Assembly: GCA_030531285.1 (NCBI GenBank)
Contig: JAUNNW010000002.1
Location: 1 to 26,682, forward strand
Source: Synergistaceae bacterium
GTDB lineage: Bacteria > Synergistota > Synergistia > Synergistales > Synergistaceae
Direction: 5' to 3'
Length of the DNA stretch: 26,682 bases
Position 1 is the stretch's first letter. Each line of letters opens with the position of its first letter. Below are positions 17,189-24,416 of this stretch, piece by piece. The notes beneath the pieces are model-generated. The model did no database searches. It was not told where the DNA came from and saw nothing but the letters and a program-made list of their open reading frames with translations. Position numbers and translations under genes: made by a program.

Positions 17189-18546
17189 TAAACTTCTCTT
17201 CCCCCCACGGTTATTCCTTTGACAACCATCGATGGCTGACCGTCCGTTACGGGCACGCTCTGCCCAGATTTTCCGCAGATACCGGGATCCATGACAAGAC
17301 TACCGCCGAGTGTGCAGATATTTTTCAGCACCTCAGGACCATTTCCGGTAAGCGTTGCACCTTTCACCGGCTCTTTTATTTTACCATCTTTTATTATATA
17401 CGCTTCTGCGACATAAAACACAAAATCTCCCGTTGTCGGGTTAACTTCCCCGCCGCCCATTTTTTTGACGTAAAGTCCGTTTCGTGCAATATCGCACATC
17501 TCTTCAACGCTTTTGTGCGCCCCTGGCAGAAGGAAGGTGTTGCTCATTCTCGGAATAGGAAGTTTCCTGTACGACTGTCTCCTTCCATTTCCCGTGGCGG
17601 GATAGCCATAAAGCGAAGCAGAAAGTCTATCGGTTAGATACCCCTTCAAAATACCATTCTCAATAAGCAGCGTTGGGGAAGCCTCTGTTCCCTCATCGTC
17701 AAATTCGTAGCTGCCGTACAAACCGCCGATTGTAGGGTCATCAACCATCGTCACAAGTTCCGACGCAACCTTCTGACCTATCTGTCCTTTGAAAACAGAT
17801 GAATCCTTTTCAACTATATCCGCTTCAAGCCCGTGTCCGCACGCCTCATGAATAATCGTCCCGCCTGCTTCCCCGGCAAGGAAAACGTTCATTTTTCCGG
17901 CAGGACACGGCTTCGCTTCAAGCATCAGCATGGCACGGTCAAAAGCCTCGTTCGCAATTTCTCTTGCGACTGCCCCCTCCCAAAAAGCAGAAGGTTCGAG
18001 CGCCATGCAACGCCGCTCAGAGGCGGTTTGCAGCTGCCCGTCCTTTTCTGCAACTATCTGCGCAACAAAAGAGGTATATTTTCTGTTGCAGCCTTTTCTC
18101 AAACCACCGGGCCCGATTATAAGAATATCCTTGTCTGACTGCGAAAAGCGGAAACTTATCTGCTGTATTGCAGACGAACGACTGCGGAGCTCAGCGTCAA
18201 TATCGTGAAGAAAATCAACAGGATATTTATCTGCTGACACACTCTTTTCAAACAGTTTCTCTACTCCGCCGTCATACATTGTGCCGCATATTTCTGACGG
18301 CTCCAGTGCAGCGTTAAGCGCCTCAGCGACTGACGAAGACGAAACTCCGGTACGGTGCGCGAAAAAGCTTTTGCCGTCAACTACAACCCTTGCGCCGGTT
18401 CCTTCGGTCACTACCGAGGACAATTCGGCAATTTTTTTATCCTCATAGCGCACTGAATGGGCAACGGAAGACTGCAGATACAAATCGCAGTACTGTGCAC
18501 CTTTTTCCGTTATTTCGTCAACAATATTGTTAAAACGGTCAGCCAT
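17188..18546 (-). CDS. tldD: TldD/PmbA-family metalloprotease
   Basis: A 452-residue protein. The motif HEACGHGLEAD near residues 232-242 is the HExxxH zinc site of TldD; the GGGEVNPTTGDFVFYVAEAY and LVMDPGICGKSGQ stretches are also typical. In known cases TldD works with TldE/PmbA as a heterodimer that degrades unfolded peptides and matures microcin B17. No pmbA partner is nearby, so it would have to be elsewhere or the enzyme works alone. Overlaps its neighbours at both ends by one base, so all are probably made in step. Confidence 0.93.
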   Translation of the reverse strand: MADRFNNIVDEITEKGAQYCDLYLQSSVAHSVRYEDKKIAELSSVVTEGTGARVVVDGKSFFAHRTGVSSSSVAEALNAALEPSEICGTMYDGGVEKLFEKSVSADKYPVDFLHDIDAELRSRSSAIQQISFRFSQSDKDILIIGPGGLRKGCNRKYTSFVAQIVAEKDGQLQTASERRCMALEPSAFWEGAVAREIANEAFDRAMLMLEAKPCPAGKMNVFLAGEAGGTIIHEACGHGLEADIVEKDSSVFKGQIGQKVASELVTMVDDPTIGGLYGSYEFDDEGTEASPTLLIENGILKGYLTDRLSASLYGYPATGNGRRQSYRKLPIPRMSNTFLLPGAHKSVEEMCDIARNGLYVKKMGGGEVNPTTGDFVFYVAEAYIIKDGKIKEPVKGATLTGNGPEVLKNICTLGGSLVMDPGICGKSGQSVPVTDGQPSMVVKGITVGGREV

Positions 18547-18779
18547 TACTGTTCCTCAATCGAATCAATAGTAATATTCATACCATCAGCCTGCAAACCT
18601 CCAACAAACGATTTAACCTCATCAAGCAGATTTGCTGGGCAAATAATCGCAACCTTGCCATGAGCCGCATCGTCCGTCTGCATAAAGCCGAGACCGTCAC
18701 AGGCGTCAAGATTCCAGCTTGCATAATAAATTTCCTTTGCATCCATTGTCAAACAAACCTTCGCAACGGGAATTGTCAC
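18546..18779 (-). CDS. Small conserved protein, DUF4911-like
   Basis: A 77-residue soluble protein. It reads like a compact alpha/beta domain: KVCLTMDAKEIYYASWNLDACDG, then GKVAIICPANLLDEVKSFVGGL. Its size, pattern and place beside Synergistota-type genes suggest the DUF4911 family, whose function is unknown; this is recall, not a search. The start is a GTG whose last bases overlap the mltG stop (GTGA), with GAGG nine bases upstream; the stop overlaps the tldD start (TAATG). The strict coupling to mltG and tldD suggests a role at the cell envelope or in protein turnover, but nothing in the sequence proves that. Confidence 0.7.
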   Translation of the reverse strand: MTIPVAKVCLTMDAKEIYYASWNLDACDGLGFMQTDDAAHGKVAIICPANLLDEVKSFVGGLQADGMNITIDSIEEQ

Positions 18780-19777
18780 CTTTTGAGGCCTCTCTGCTTC
18801 TTCAGATGCTCGCTGTAGCTTTTGCTGAAAAGATGCCTGCCGCTTCCGTCAGCGACAAAATAAAGATACTCCGTATCTCCGGCACTGCACACAGCGAGCC
18901 AGCAGTTCGCGGAGGGCACATTAATCGGTCCAGGAGGAAGTCCATCCTTTCTGTACGTATTGTACGGAGATTCTATATGCAAATCAGAGTACGTAAGTCT
19001 AGATTTTTTAACTCCCTTAAATTCCTTCCAACAATAAATAACCGTTGCGCAGGACTGCAGTCTCATCGGAGTCTTAAGTCTCTTCAGAAAAATCTCGGCA
19101 AGCGGTTTTCTGTCTTCCTTCACACGCGCCTCGCCCTCAACTATCGAAGCCATAATTCCCGTTTCAAGCAGATATTTTGCGTTAAATTTCTCAGCCGGAA
19201 TTGACTTGCCTACTTTTTCAAACCAAAGCTTCGAAGCAAAAGCTACAAGTTGCTGTTCAATTTTTTCGTTCGGTATAAGGAAATATCTTTCAGGCAAAAG
19301 AAACACTGACCTTGCCAATACTTCCTTCGGCAGAAGCGGTCTGAGTTTCTCGGGAAAATTGCCCGCATCCGCAAGCGCATTTTTAAGTTTTTCAAGGCTC
19401 AAACCGTTGCTTTCCGTAATTTCAGCCGGAGTTTTGCCCGGAATAATCGAAACGTCGCAGAATTCAGGTCTTGCGTTTTTAAGCTGACAAGCCACGGTAA
19501 AGATGCTCCCTGGCACTATCCTGCACATCCCCGGCTGAATTGTCTTGTCGCTGCCGCTGAGCGCAAGCCATACGCGCATAGTCTTTTCAAAAAGGATAAC
19601 ATCCTTCTGCTTCAGTGTATGAACAAGCAACTGCGTGCTGCAGCCTCTGCGCACGTTCACGGGAACAGGCTTAAGTTCCAATCTGTAAAGCTGCGGATAA
19701 GTCTGCGGAATATACCGGCACAGCGCAAAAAGGAAAAACAGCGCCGCCGCATAAATCAGCACCTCAAGTCTTTTCAT
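18776..19777 (-). CDS. mltG: Endolytic peptidoglycan transglycosylase MltG
   Basis: A 333-residue inner-membrane enzyme that cuts nascent glycan strands and sets their length. One N-terminal helix (about residues 5-23), a LysM-like region near 40-110, and the catalytic YceG domain with MASIVEGEA (catalytic Glu near 214; family ASIVEKEA), SCATVIYCW (family S-AT-Y) and SPYNTYRKDGLPPGPI. First gene of the mltG-DUF4911-tldD-ftsK unit. The ATG is eight bases after AAGGA. Promoter elements divergent from serA lie upstream. Confidence 0.94.
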   Translation of the reverse strand: MKRLEVLIYAAALFFLFALCRYIPQTYPQLYRLELKPVPVNVRRGCSTQLLVHTLKQKDVILFEKTMRVWLALSGSDKTIQPGMCRIVPGSIFTVACQLKNARPEFCDVSIIPGKTPAEITESNGLSLEKLKNALADAGNFPEKLRPLLPKEVLARSVFLLPERYFLIPNEKIEQQLVAFASKLWFEKVGKSIPAEKFNAKYLLETGIMASIVEGEARVKEDRKPLAEIFLKRLKTPMRLQSCATVIYCWKEFKGVKKSRLTYSDLHIESPYNTYRKDGLPPGPINVPSANCWLAVCSAGDTEYLYFVADGSGRHLFSKSYSEHLKKQRGLKR

Positions 19778-19805
19778 AGCCCATATCCTTTCGCAATCTG
19801 CATTA

Positions 19806-19833
19806 ATTATACATTGATTTTACAAATGACGAA
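19806..19833 (-). promoter_or_regulatory. Putative mltG promoter
   Basis: Minus strand -10 TATAAT at 19,806-19,811; the best -35 is TTCGTC with a 16-base spacer, a weak match. It interleaves with the serA promoter on the other strand, so the two polymerases would compete for overlapping DNA. Confidence 0.5.
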
Positions 19834-19846
19834 ATAGGATTATAAT
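19819..19846 (+). promoter_or_regulatory. serA promoter
   Basis: -35 TTTACA (five of six consensus bases), 16-base spacer, -10 TATAAT; transcription would begin near 19,853, giving an ~80-base leader. No riboswitch or T-box was recognised in the leader. Confidence 0.7.
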
Positions 19847-19932
19847 TTACTGACTGATTAAATTTGCACGCGCGGCATTTGCGCTGCGCTCCAGAATTTC
19901 AGCAGAACACGACAAAATCCGGAGTGAACGGC

Positions 19933-21585
19933 ATGACTGAAAAGAAATTCAAAATACTTGTAACGGAAAAAGTGGGTCAGTCCGGGCTTGACCTTCTCAA
20001 AGAGGCACCGGACGTTGATCTTGAAATTAACATGACGCTGACCCACGAGCAGCTTCTTGAAGGGCTCGCCGACGTTGACGGAATACTCACACGCAGCGGA
20101 ACCTCAATGACCTCAGAAGAAATTGAAGCAGCACCGAAACTTAAAGTCATTGGCAGAGCGGGTGTCGGTGTTGACAACATAAACATATCCGAAGCCACAC
20201 GGCGTGGAATTATAGTCGTCAACGCACCCACCGGAAACACATTAGCCGCCACTGAACTGACAATGGCGAATATGCTCGCAATGATCCGCAAAGTCCCACA
20301 GGCGCACAACTCAATCCACAAAGGCGAATGGAAACGCAGCCTCTTTACCGGAATGCAGCTTCACGGCAAAAAACTTCTGATAATCGGACTGGGCAGAATA
20401 GGCTCGCAAATTGCGAAACGCTGCCGCGCATTCGGAATGGACGTCTACGCCTACGACCCATACATTTCAAACATAAAAGCGGAATCTCTTAAAGTCACCC
20501 TGCTCAAAGACCTTCCGGAAGCGCTATCTTTTGCCGACGTCGTCACCATACATACACCGCTCAATACCGAAACAAAAAATATGTTCAGCCGTGAAATGCT
20601 TGCGAAACTTAAACAGGGCGCATATCTCATAAACTGCGCACGCGGCGGCATTGTCGATGAAAAAGCAGTCACTGAGGCCATCAGAGAAGGGCACATAGCC
20701 GGATTTGCAACAGACGTCTACGCAAAAGAACCGCTCACGCCGGACCACCCGTTCCTTGCGAAAGATATAGCCGACAAGGTTGTCGTAACGCCTCACATAG
20801 GAGCAAACACCTTTGAAGCTCAGCTTGAAGTATCAAAAATAGCGGCTGAAAATATGCTTGCCGTACTCAGAGGCAAGCCGTATCTCTACGCGGTCAATCT
20901 GCCGTTTATGATACAGAACCTCAGCGATGACCAAAAAAAATATCTTGAACTGTCCGAAAAAATCGGAAAACTCTCTGCAAAACTTGCAGAAGCCTACGGA
21001 AGCGCTGTACGCAGCATAGACATAACCTACAGAGGAAGCGTATTCGGCGATGACACTCCGCTCGGACCTAATCAGTACCGTCCCTACACGATAGCAATGC
21101 TCAAGGGGCTGCTTGAAGTCAGTCAGGGAGAAGAAATATCCTACATGCTTGCACCGATATCCGCAAAAGACAGAGGAATAGACATCAGCGAACAGTTCGG
21201 CGAGCACAGCACGTATAACAACCTTATCGAAATCACGCTTGAAACCGACCAAAAACCGATACAGATAGCCGGAACGATCACCGAAGAAGGCAAACAGCGC
21301 ATAGTCCGCATCAACGACGACTGGATAGACTTCGTGCCGGAAGGACGACTGATACTTTTTAGAAACTACGACAGACCTGGCGTTATAGGAAACGTAGGAA
21401 GCATACTAGTTGAAACCGGAGTCAATATCGCAAGTTTTGCGCTCAGAAGAAAAGACATTGACGACGGCTTTGCTTTCGCAGTACTCCAGGTTGACGACGA
21501 CGTCACACCCCAACTTCTCCAAAAGCTCAGCGCTCTTGAAAACGTAATATGGGCAATATCCGTTGACTTGAGAGAACAGATATAA
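19933..21585 (+). CDS. serA: D-3-phosphoglycerate dehydrogenase
   Basis: A 550-residue enzyme of the first step of serine synthesis. In order: substrate domain with GRAGVGVDNINI; NAD-binding domain with GLGRIGSQIAK near residue 153; catalytic ARGGIVDE (Arg near 236), the Glu of the YAKEPL region, and His in TPHIGANT near 287; an intervening allosteric-substrate-binding domain (about 320-460); and a C-terminal ACT domain beginning LILFRNYDRPGVIGNVG that in known enzymes senses serine. This is the long, type I form. The ATG at 19933 is eight bases after GGAG; the reading further upstream to 19864 lies in the untranslated leader. Confidence 0.97.
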   Translation: MTEKKFKILVTEKVGQSGLDLLKEAPDVDLEINMTLTHEQLLEGLADVDGILTRSGTSMTSEEIEAAPKLKVIGRAGVGVDNINISEATRRGIIVVNAPTGNTLAATELTMANMLAMIRKVPQAHNSIHKGEWKRSLFTGMQLHGKKLLIIGLGRIGSQIAKRCRAFGMDVYAYDPYISNIKAESLKVTLLKDLPEALSFADVVTIHTPLNTETKNMFSREMLAKLKQGAYLINCARGGIVDEKAVTEAIREGHIAGFATDVYAKEPLTPDHPFLAKDIADKVVVTPHIGANTFEAQLEVSKIAAENMLAVLRGKPYLYAVNLPFMIQNLSDDQKKYLELSEKIGKLSAKLAEAYGSAVRSIDITYRGSVFGDDTPLGPNQYRPYTIAMLKGLLEVSQGEEISYMLAPISAKDRGIDISEQFGEHSTYNNLIEITLETDQKPIQIAGTITEEGKQRIVRINDDWIDFVPEGRLILFRNYDRPGVIGNVGSILVETGVNIASFALRRKDIDDGFAFAVLQVDDDVTPQLLQKLSALENVIWAISVDLREQI

Positions 21586-21589
21586 AGCA

Positions 21590-21621
21590 AGCGGGAGACT
21601 GAAATCAGTTTCCCGCTTTTG
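21590..21621 (+). terminator. Rho-independent terminator of serA
   Basis: Stem AGCGGGAGACTGA with TCAGTTTCCCGCT (one G-T pair), then TTTTGTATATTT, four bases past the serA stop codon. Confidence 0.88.
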
Positions 21622-21634
21622 TATATTTACCGTT

Positions 21635-21672
21635 AAAAGAACAGGGCTGAATTTGTCATTCAACCCGCTGTT
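21635..21672 (-). terminator. Terminator of the cyclodeaminase operon
   Basis: Minus strand: a GGGTTGAAT / ATTCAGCCC stem (one G-T pair), extended by ACAG/TGT around a bulged C, followed by TCTTTTAA. It lies 45 bases past the stop at 21,718. The T run is modest. Its arms are nearly those of the terminator at 194-225. Confidence 0.6.
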
Positions 21673-21717
21673 TGTATATTAAAACTTTTTGCTAACCGTT
21701 TGGTGTTTTCAGTTTGC

Positions 21718-22494
21718 TTATTCGTATATTTCCACAAGGAAACCGCGTTCGACTGCCTCTCGGAGTGACATTCTTTTCGGCGCGCCGAATCGCTTTTCTT
21801 TGCCGTCTTTTATCAGTATAATTGTGTTTGTGTCCGGCTCCGCAAGAGGGTAATTTGCTATTTTACAGACGAGTTCTTTGAGTTGAGCGTTAGGCTGATC
21901 AAGAATTTTGTCGAGCAGGCGTTTTCCGCTTCTGTTTTCTTTGTAAATGTGCGCTCCTTCGAGCAGATAGTATTCAATTTCTTTCAGGTCTTCTTCTTCC
22001 GTCTGCCAGCCATTATTACGCACCACGACAAGTTTTTTGGCAAGCGCTTTGTCAAGGTAGTCCGTCCAAATCAGTTTTGGTCTCGTGTATTCGTAAGCAA
22101 GCAGATCCAAAACCGTCCCACCTCCGGCAATGGGCAGGCTGTTTCTGCCTTCGCAGAGCTTTTTCAGACTGCTTTGCAGCCTTTTTACCTGACGAAGTGC
22201 TTTTTCACGCTCAAAATACCACGCCATCAAACTGTCAGACGTAAAATAATTTTTCCATATCCAGTAGTTTTCTTCGTTGATTATGACGTCGGTAAATATT
22301 CCGTTTTGCCGCCCCGGCACATGGAATATTTGATAACGTCCCGCATATTCAAGCGCACGGAGAAAGTCAAATACACTGAAAATAAACGGCATTTTACAGC
22401 TGTTGACGAGGATTGAAACAAGCGCATATTCCGCGCCTGCTGCTTCGCTTTTTATGATTTCCGCACGAAGCTGTATTTTGTCAGGCTTAAACAT
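21718..22494 (-). CDS. Hypothetical protein, cyclodeaminase operon
   Basis: A 258-residue soluble protein I do not recognise. It is aromatic-rich (WIWKNYF near residue 78, WYFEREKALRQ) with mixed helix and strand, no signal peptide and no transmembrane helix. A stretch around residues 172-205 (YYLLEGAHIYKENRSGKRLL) vaguely resembles one ankyrin repeat (LLxxGAxxxxxxxxGxTxL), and the N-terminal 60 residues look like a separate compact domain. It shares one base with the stop of the cyclodeaminase gene (TAATG), so the two are probably made together and may work together. G+C content is like the backbone, not the accessory region to the right. Confidence 0.6.
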   Translation of the reverse strand: MFKPDKIQLRAEIIKSEAAGAEYALVSILVNSCKMPFIFSVFDFLRALEYAGRYQIFHVPGRQNGIFTDVIINEENYWIWKNYFTSDSLMAWYFEREKALRQVKRLQSSLKKLCEGRNSLPIAGGGTVLDLLAYEYTRPKLIWTDYLDKALAKKLVVVRNNGWQTEEEDLKEIEYYLLEGAHIYKENRSGKRLLDKILDQPNAQLKELVCKIANYPLAEPDTNTIILIKDGKEKRFGAPKRMSLREAVERGFLVEIYE

Positions 22495-23141
22495 TACTCT
22501 CCGTTCACCGTTGCGTCAAAGATTTTCTGAAGTATGTCCGAAACTTCTGAGACAAGCTCCGCAATCTTTTCAAGTCCCTCGTTCATTCTGATTTGATAAC
22601 TTCCTGCAAGTTCAGGGGCAGAAACATGCGGAAGGTTCATGTACACGTTGTATGATGCGGATTTAGCCGCCGCTTCCGCCATAAGCGCGGCTGTTCCGGC
22701 ATCGCTTACCGCCCCTGGGTTTCCGCAGCGCGCGGCGGAGAGTGAAAGTTCAGCCGTTTGTACGCAGGCGTCTATCATTTTGAGCGGCACTTCCGTTGAG
22801 AGCCTTATCGCGTCTTGCATAGCCGCTTTTCTTGCGCGTTTTTCAAGTTCCGTTTCTTTTTTCATACGCAGCGCTGACATATAGAGGTTGAACGCATCAA
22901 TATCTTCCTGCATTAATTTCAGAAATTTTTCGCGCAGTTCTTTCGTTTCCGCGACAAGTTGCCGCATAAGATGCTCCTGTTCGGTAAATTTTTCTTTTCC
23001 AACGGTTAGATTGGCAACCATTGAGACAAGAGAGGCCGCCAAAGCTCCACACACCGCGGAGGCGCTTCCGCCTCCCGGTGCCGGCGAATTTGACGCAAGA
23101 TTTTCAAGGAAGGTTTTTATTTCAGCATTTTTAAAATCCAT
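22494..23141 (-). CDS. Cyclodeaminase/cyclohydrolase family protein (FchA-like)
   Basis: A 215-residue helical protein of the FTCD_C/FchA family. It has the folate-binding signature NSPAPGGGSASAVCGALAASL near the N-terminus. Known members are formimidoyl-THF cyclodeaminases (histidine degradation) or methenyl-THF cyclohydrolases; which reaction runs here cannot be told. No glutamate formiminotransferase or other hut gene is near. The ATG at 23141 lies eight bases after GGAG; an in-frame ATG at 23162 that overlaps the preceding stop is a possible alternative without a good ribosome site. First or second gene of a three-gene unit. Confidence 0.88.
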   Translation of the reverse strand: MDFKNAEIKTFLENLASNSPAPGGGSASAVCGALAASLVSMVANLTVGKEKFTEQEHLMRQLVAETKELREKFLKLMQEDIDAFNLYMSALRMKKETELEKRARKAAMQDAIRLSTEVPLKMIDACVQTAELSLSAARCGNPGAVSDAGTAALMAEAAAKSASYNVYMNLPHVSAPELAGSYQIRMNEGLEKIAELVSEVSDILQKIFDATVNGE

Positions 23142-23154
23142 TTCCAGCGCTCCG

Positions 23155-23412
23155 TTACGCATCGCATTTGATTATTCCAAGTTTTTCCGCAACTTCATTG
23201 CCGTATCCCGGATTTTCGCGGAAGGCGTTGCGTATCCGGCTCAGCCAAATTCCGTCTGCGTATTCGTCGTCAAGAAAATCATACATATACTGCGGGTCCC
23301 CGCTTGTGAGATAACATTCATCAAGGAATATGTCGTAGAAATTCATGAGCAGATATGCAAGCTGTTCCTTGTTTTGGCAGATTTCCCTTATTTTGTCGAT
23401 GTTTTTTTTCAT
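23155..23412 (-). CDS. Hypothetical 85-residue acidic protein
   Basis: A small acidic, Tyr- and Asp-rich protein (YMYDFLDDEYADGIWLSRIR) of unknown function, probably all helical. No membrane helix or signal peptide, one short Cys-containing tail. It is coupled to the cyclodeaminase gene: its stop is 13 bases from, or overlaps by eight, the two possible starts. A GGAGAG ribosome site is nine bases upstream of the ATG. Its G+C looks like the backbone, so it probably belongs with the cyclodeaminase rather than with the accessory genes. Confidence 0.6.
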   Translation of the reverse strand: MKKNIDKIREICQNKEQLAYLLMNFYDIFLDECYLTSGDPQYMYDFLDDEYADGIWLSRIRNAFRENPGYGNEVAEKLGIIKCDA

Positions 23413-23448
23413 GTGCTTTTCTCTCCTTTACTGAATTAGCGTAGCGTC

Positions 23449-23497
23449 ACCAAACCTTACGGGAAACAACTGGTATCGTAATTGGTGAACCAAACCT
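23449..23497. repeat. Two direct copies of a 9-base motif upstream of 23,412
   Basis: ACCAAACCT occurs at 23,449-23,457 and 23,489-23,497, forty bases apart centre to centre; TTGGTGAACCAA, a 5+2+5 palindrome, overlaps the second copy. They sit in the 142-base gap between the gene at 23,155-23,412 and the terminator at 23,512. They could be regulator sites; no promoter could be placed with confidence. Confidence 0.35.
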
Positions 23498-23511
23498 GAC
23501 ATATAGTTCAT

Positions 23512-23539
23512 AATAAGCGAGCCATCAGGCTCGCTTATT
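23512..23539 (-). terminator. Perfect 12-pair hairpin after the small gene at 23,555
   Basis: AATAAGCGAGCC and its exact complement flank a four-base loop. It lies 15 bases past the stop of the leftward gene. The T content after the stem is low (TTATTATGAAC), so it may terminate inefficiently or act mainly as an RNA end stabiliser. Confidence 0.6.
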
Positions 23540-23554
23540 ATACCACCGTTCGGA

Positions 23555-23737
23555 CTATCTTATATAGTCGATAAGTTCGTCCATGAGATCTTTTGTGTGA
23601 TTGAAGATGAGCCATGCCTTTTCAGCATATTCTTTCGGATCTTCTTCGAGACCGAAATCTGAATAGCATTTTTCAAATGCTTCCATCAGTGCCTGAATGA
23701 GCAAAAGTCTCTGTTCAATCCAGTATCTCTTTTCCAT
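23555..23737 (-). CDS. Small hypothetical protein, family A copy 1
   Basis: A 60-residue helical protein beginning MEKRYWIEQRLLLIQALMEA and ending TKDLMDELIDYIR. It aligns without doubt to the protein at 25,564-25,767: both have MExRxxIExxxLLIxxLMEAF near the start and KDLxxELxxY near the end. The function of the family is unknown to me. The ATG at 23737 follows AAAGGAGAGAATACC; the longer reading to 23800 has no support. The whole ribosome site can be sequestered by an upstream complement. A 60-base line in it counts about 40% G+C against 28% in copy 2, so the two copies have different histories. Confidence 0.7.
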   Translation of the reverse strand: MEKRYWIEQRLLLIQALMEAFEKCYSDFGLEEDPKEYAEKAWLIFNHTKDLMDELIDYIR

Positions 23738-23740
23738 GGT

Positions 23741-23786
23741 ATTCTCTCCTTTCAATAAAATTCGCATTGCTGCGTCAGGAGAGAAT
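23741..23786 (-). promoter_or_regulatory. Hairpin that would hide the ribosome site of family A copy 1
   Basis: On the minus strand ATTCTCTCCT (23,786-23,777) is the exact complement of AGGAGAGAAT (23,750-23,741), separated by 26 bases. The second arm contains the complete Shine-Dalgarno sequence and ends three bases before the ATG. A possible -10 TATAAT lies at 23,799-23,804, so the leader would consist of little but this hairpin; no good -35 goes with it. Confidence 0.5.
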
Positions 23787-23805
23787 TTTAATAATTTCAT
23801 TATAC

Positions 23806-23835
23806 AAAAAAAGCAACCGGCTATGCCGGGTACTT
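23806..23835 (-). terminator. Terminator of the HTH regulator gene
   Basis: Minus strand AAGTACCCGGC-ATA-GCCGGTTGCTT, an 11-pair stem with one mismatch and one G-T pair, ending in seven T residues. It lies ten bases past the regulator stop codon. Confidence 0.8.
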
Positions 23836-23844
23836 TTCTATAAA

Positions 23845-24348
23845 CTATTTAACTGTTTTCTTAGGGATAATGCCATACTTTCTGATAAACTCTCTTGCAG
23901 AATCAAGGTCTGAATTTTCTATCTTAACAACAGAAGAATTTTCGGAATAAACCACAAAAAAGTATCTGCTTCTTCTATCTATATATAGAATTCTCGCCTC
24001 ACCTTTATCGTCATACTTACCTTTCCCGTTTTTGTAAAAATCGTCAGACAGAACAAACGACTTTCTTGTGTCATACAAAATCCCCTTGTGCATTTTTATC
24101 ACATCAGTCTCATGGGGATTGTCTCCACGAATAGTACTTACAGGAATTCCGGAATCAGATAACCGGAAATAAGCTTCAACGCCTATCTTCTCCAAAAGCC
24201 CAAAGAAATCATCCGCCCTTAATGAGTTGTGCAAAAGCTTCTGATTTATATTCTGTGCGCTTGTGCCTATTTTTTCTGCAAGTTCACGCTGAGAAATATT
24301 CTGCATTTCGAGAGCGTTAAGCAATACATCTGAACTCTTAATGGTCAC
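23845..24348 (-). CDS. HTH (Cro/C1-like) regulator with unknown C-terminal domain
   Basis: A 167-residue protein. Residues about 6-60 form a Cro/C1-type helix-turn-helix (LNALEMQNISQRELAEKIGT with SAQNINQKLL as recognition region). Residues 85-160 are an unrecognised domain rich in Lys, Asp and aromatic residues that may sense a ligand or form contacts. The start is a GTG at 24348, five bases after GGAGGTG; reading on to 24402 would run back through the promoter. It has its own strong promoter and terminator and stands between the small-gene operon and family A copy 1, so it may control either or itself. No cognate operator was identified. Confidence 0.82.
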   Translation of the reverse strand: MTIKSSDVLLNALEMQNISQRELAEKIGTSAQNINQKLLHNSLRADDFFGLLEKIGVEAYFRLSDSGIPVSTIRGDNPHETDVIKMHKGILYDTRKSFVLSDDFYKNGKGKYDDKGEARILYIDRRSRYFFVVYSENSSVVKIENSDLDSAREFIRKYGIIPKKTVK

Positions 24349-24373
24349 TGTTTCACCTCCAGTTACTACTATG

Positions 24374-24402
24374 ATTCTACCAAAACTATATACAAATATC
24401 AA
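24374..24402 (-). promoter_or_regulatory. Promoter of the HTH regulator
   Basis: Minus strand -35 TTGATA, 17-base spacer ending TGG, -10 TAGAAT: close to consensus with an extended -10. Transcription would start near 24,367, about 20 bases before the GTG start, leaving a very short leader with the ribosome site. Confidence 0.8.
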
Positions 24403-24416
24403 GTGTTTTATTTATA

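Noticed and set aside
19853..19932. Possible riboswitch or T-box in the serA leader
   Set aside because: The ~80-base leader is too short and lacks T-box, glycine or other riboswitch motifs that I can recognise.
23512..23539. The 12-base perfect palindrome as a possible attachment or recombination site
   Set aside because: Its place just past a stop codon is that of a terminator or transcript end; no second copy, tRNA end or integrase was seen in the window.
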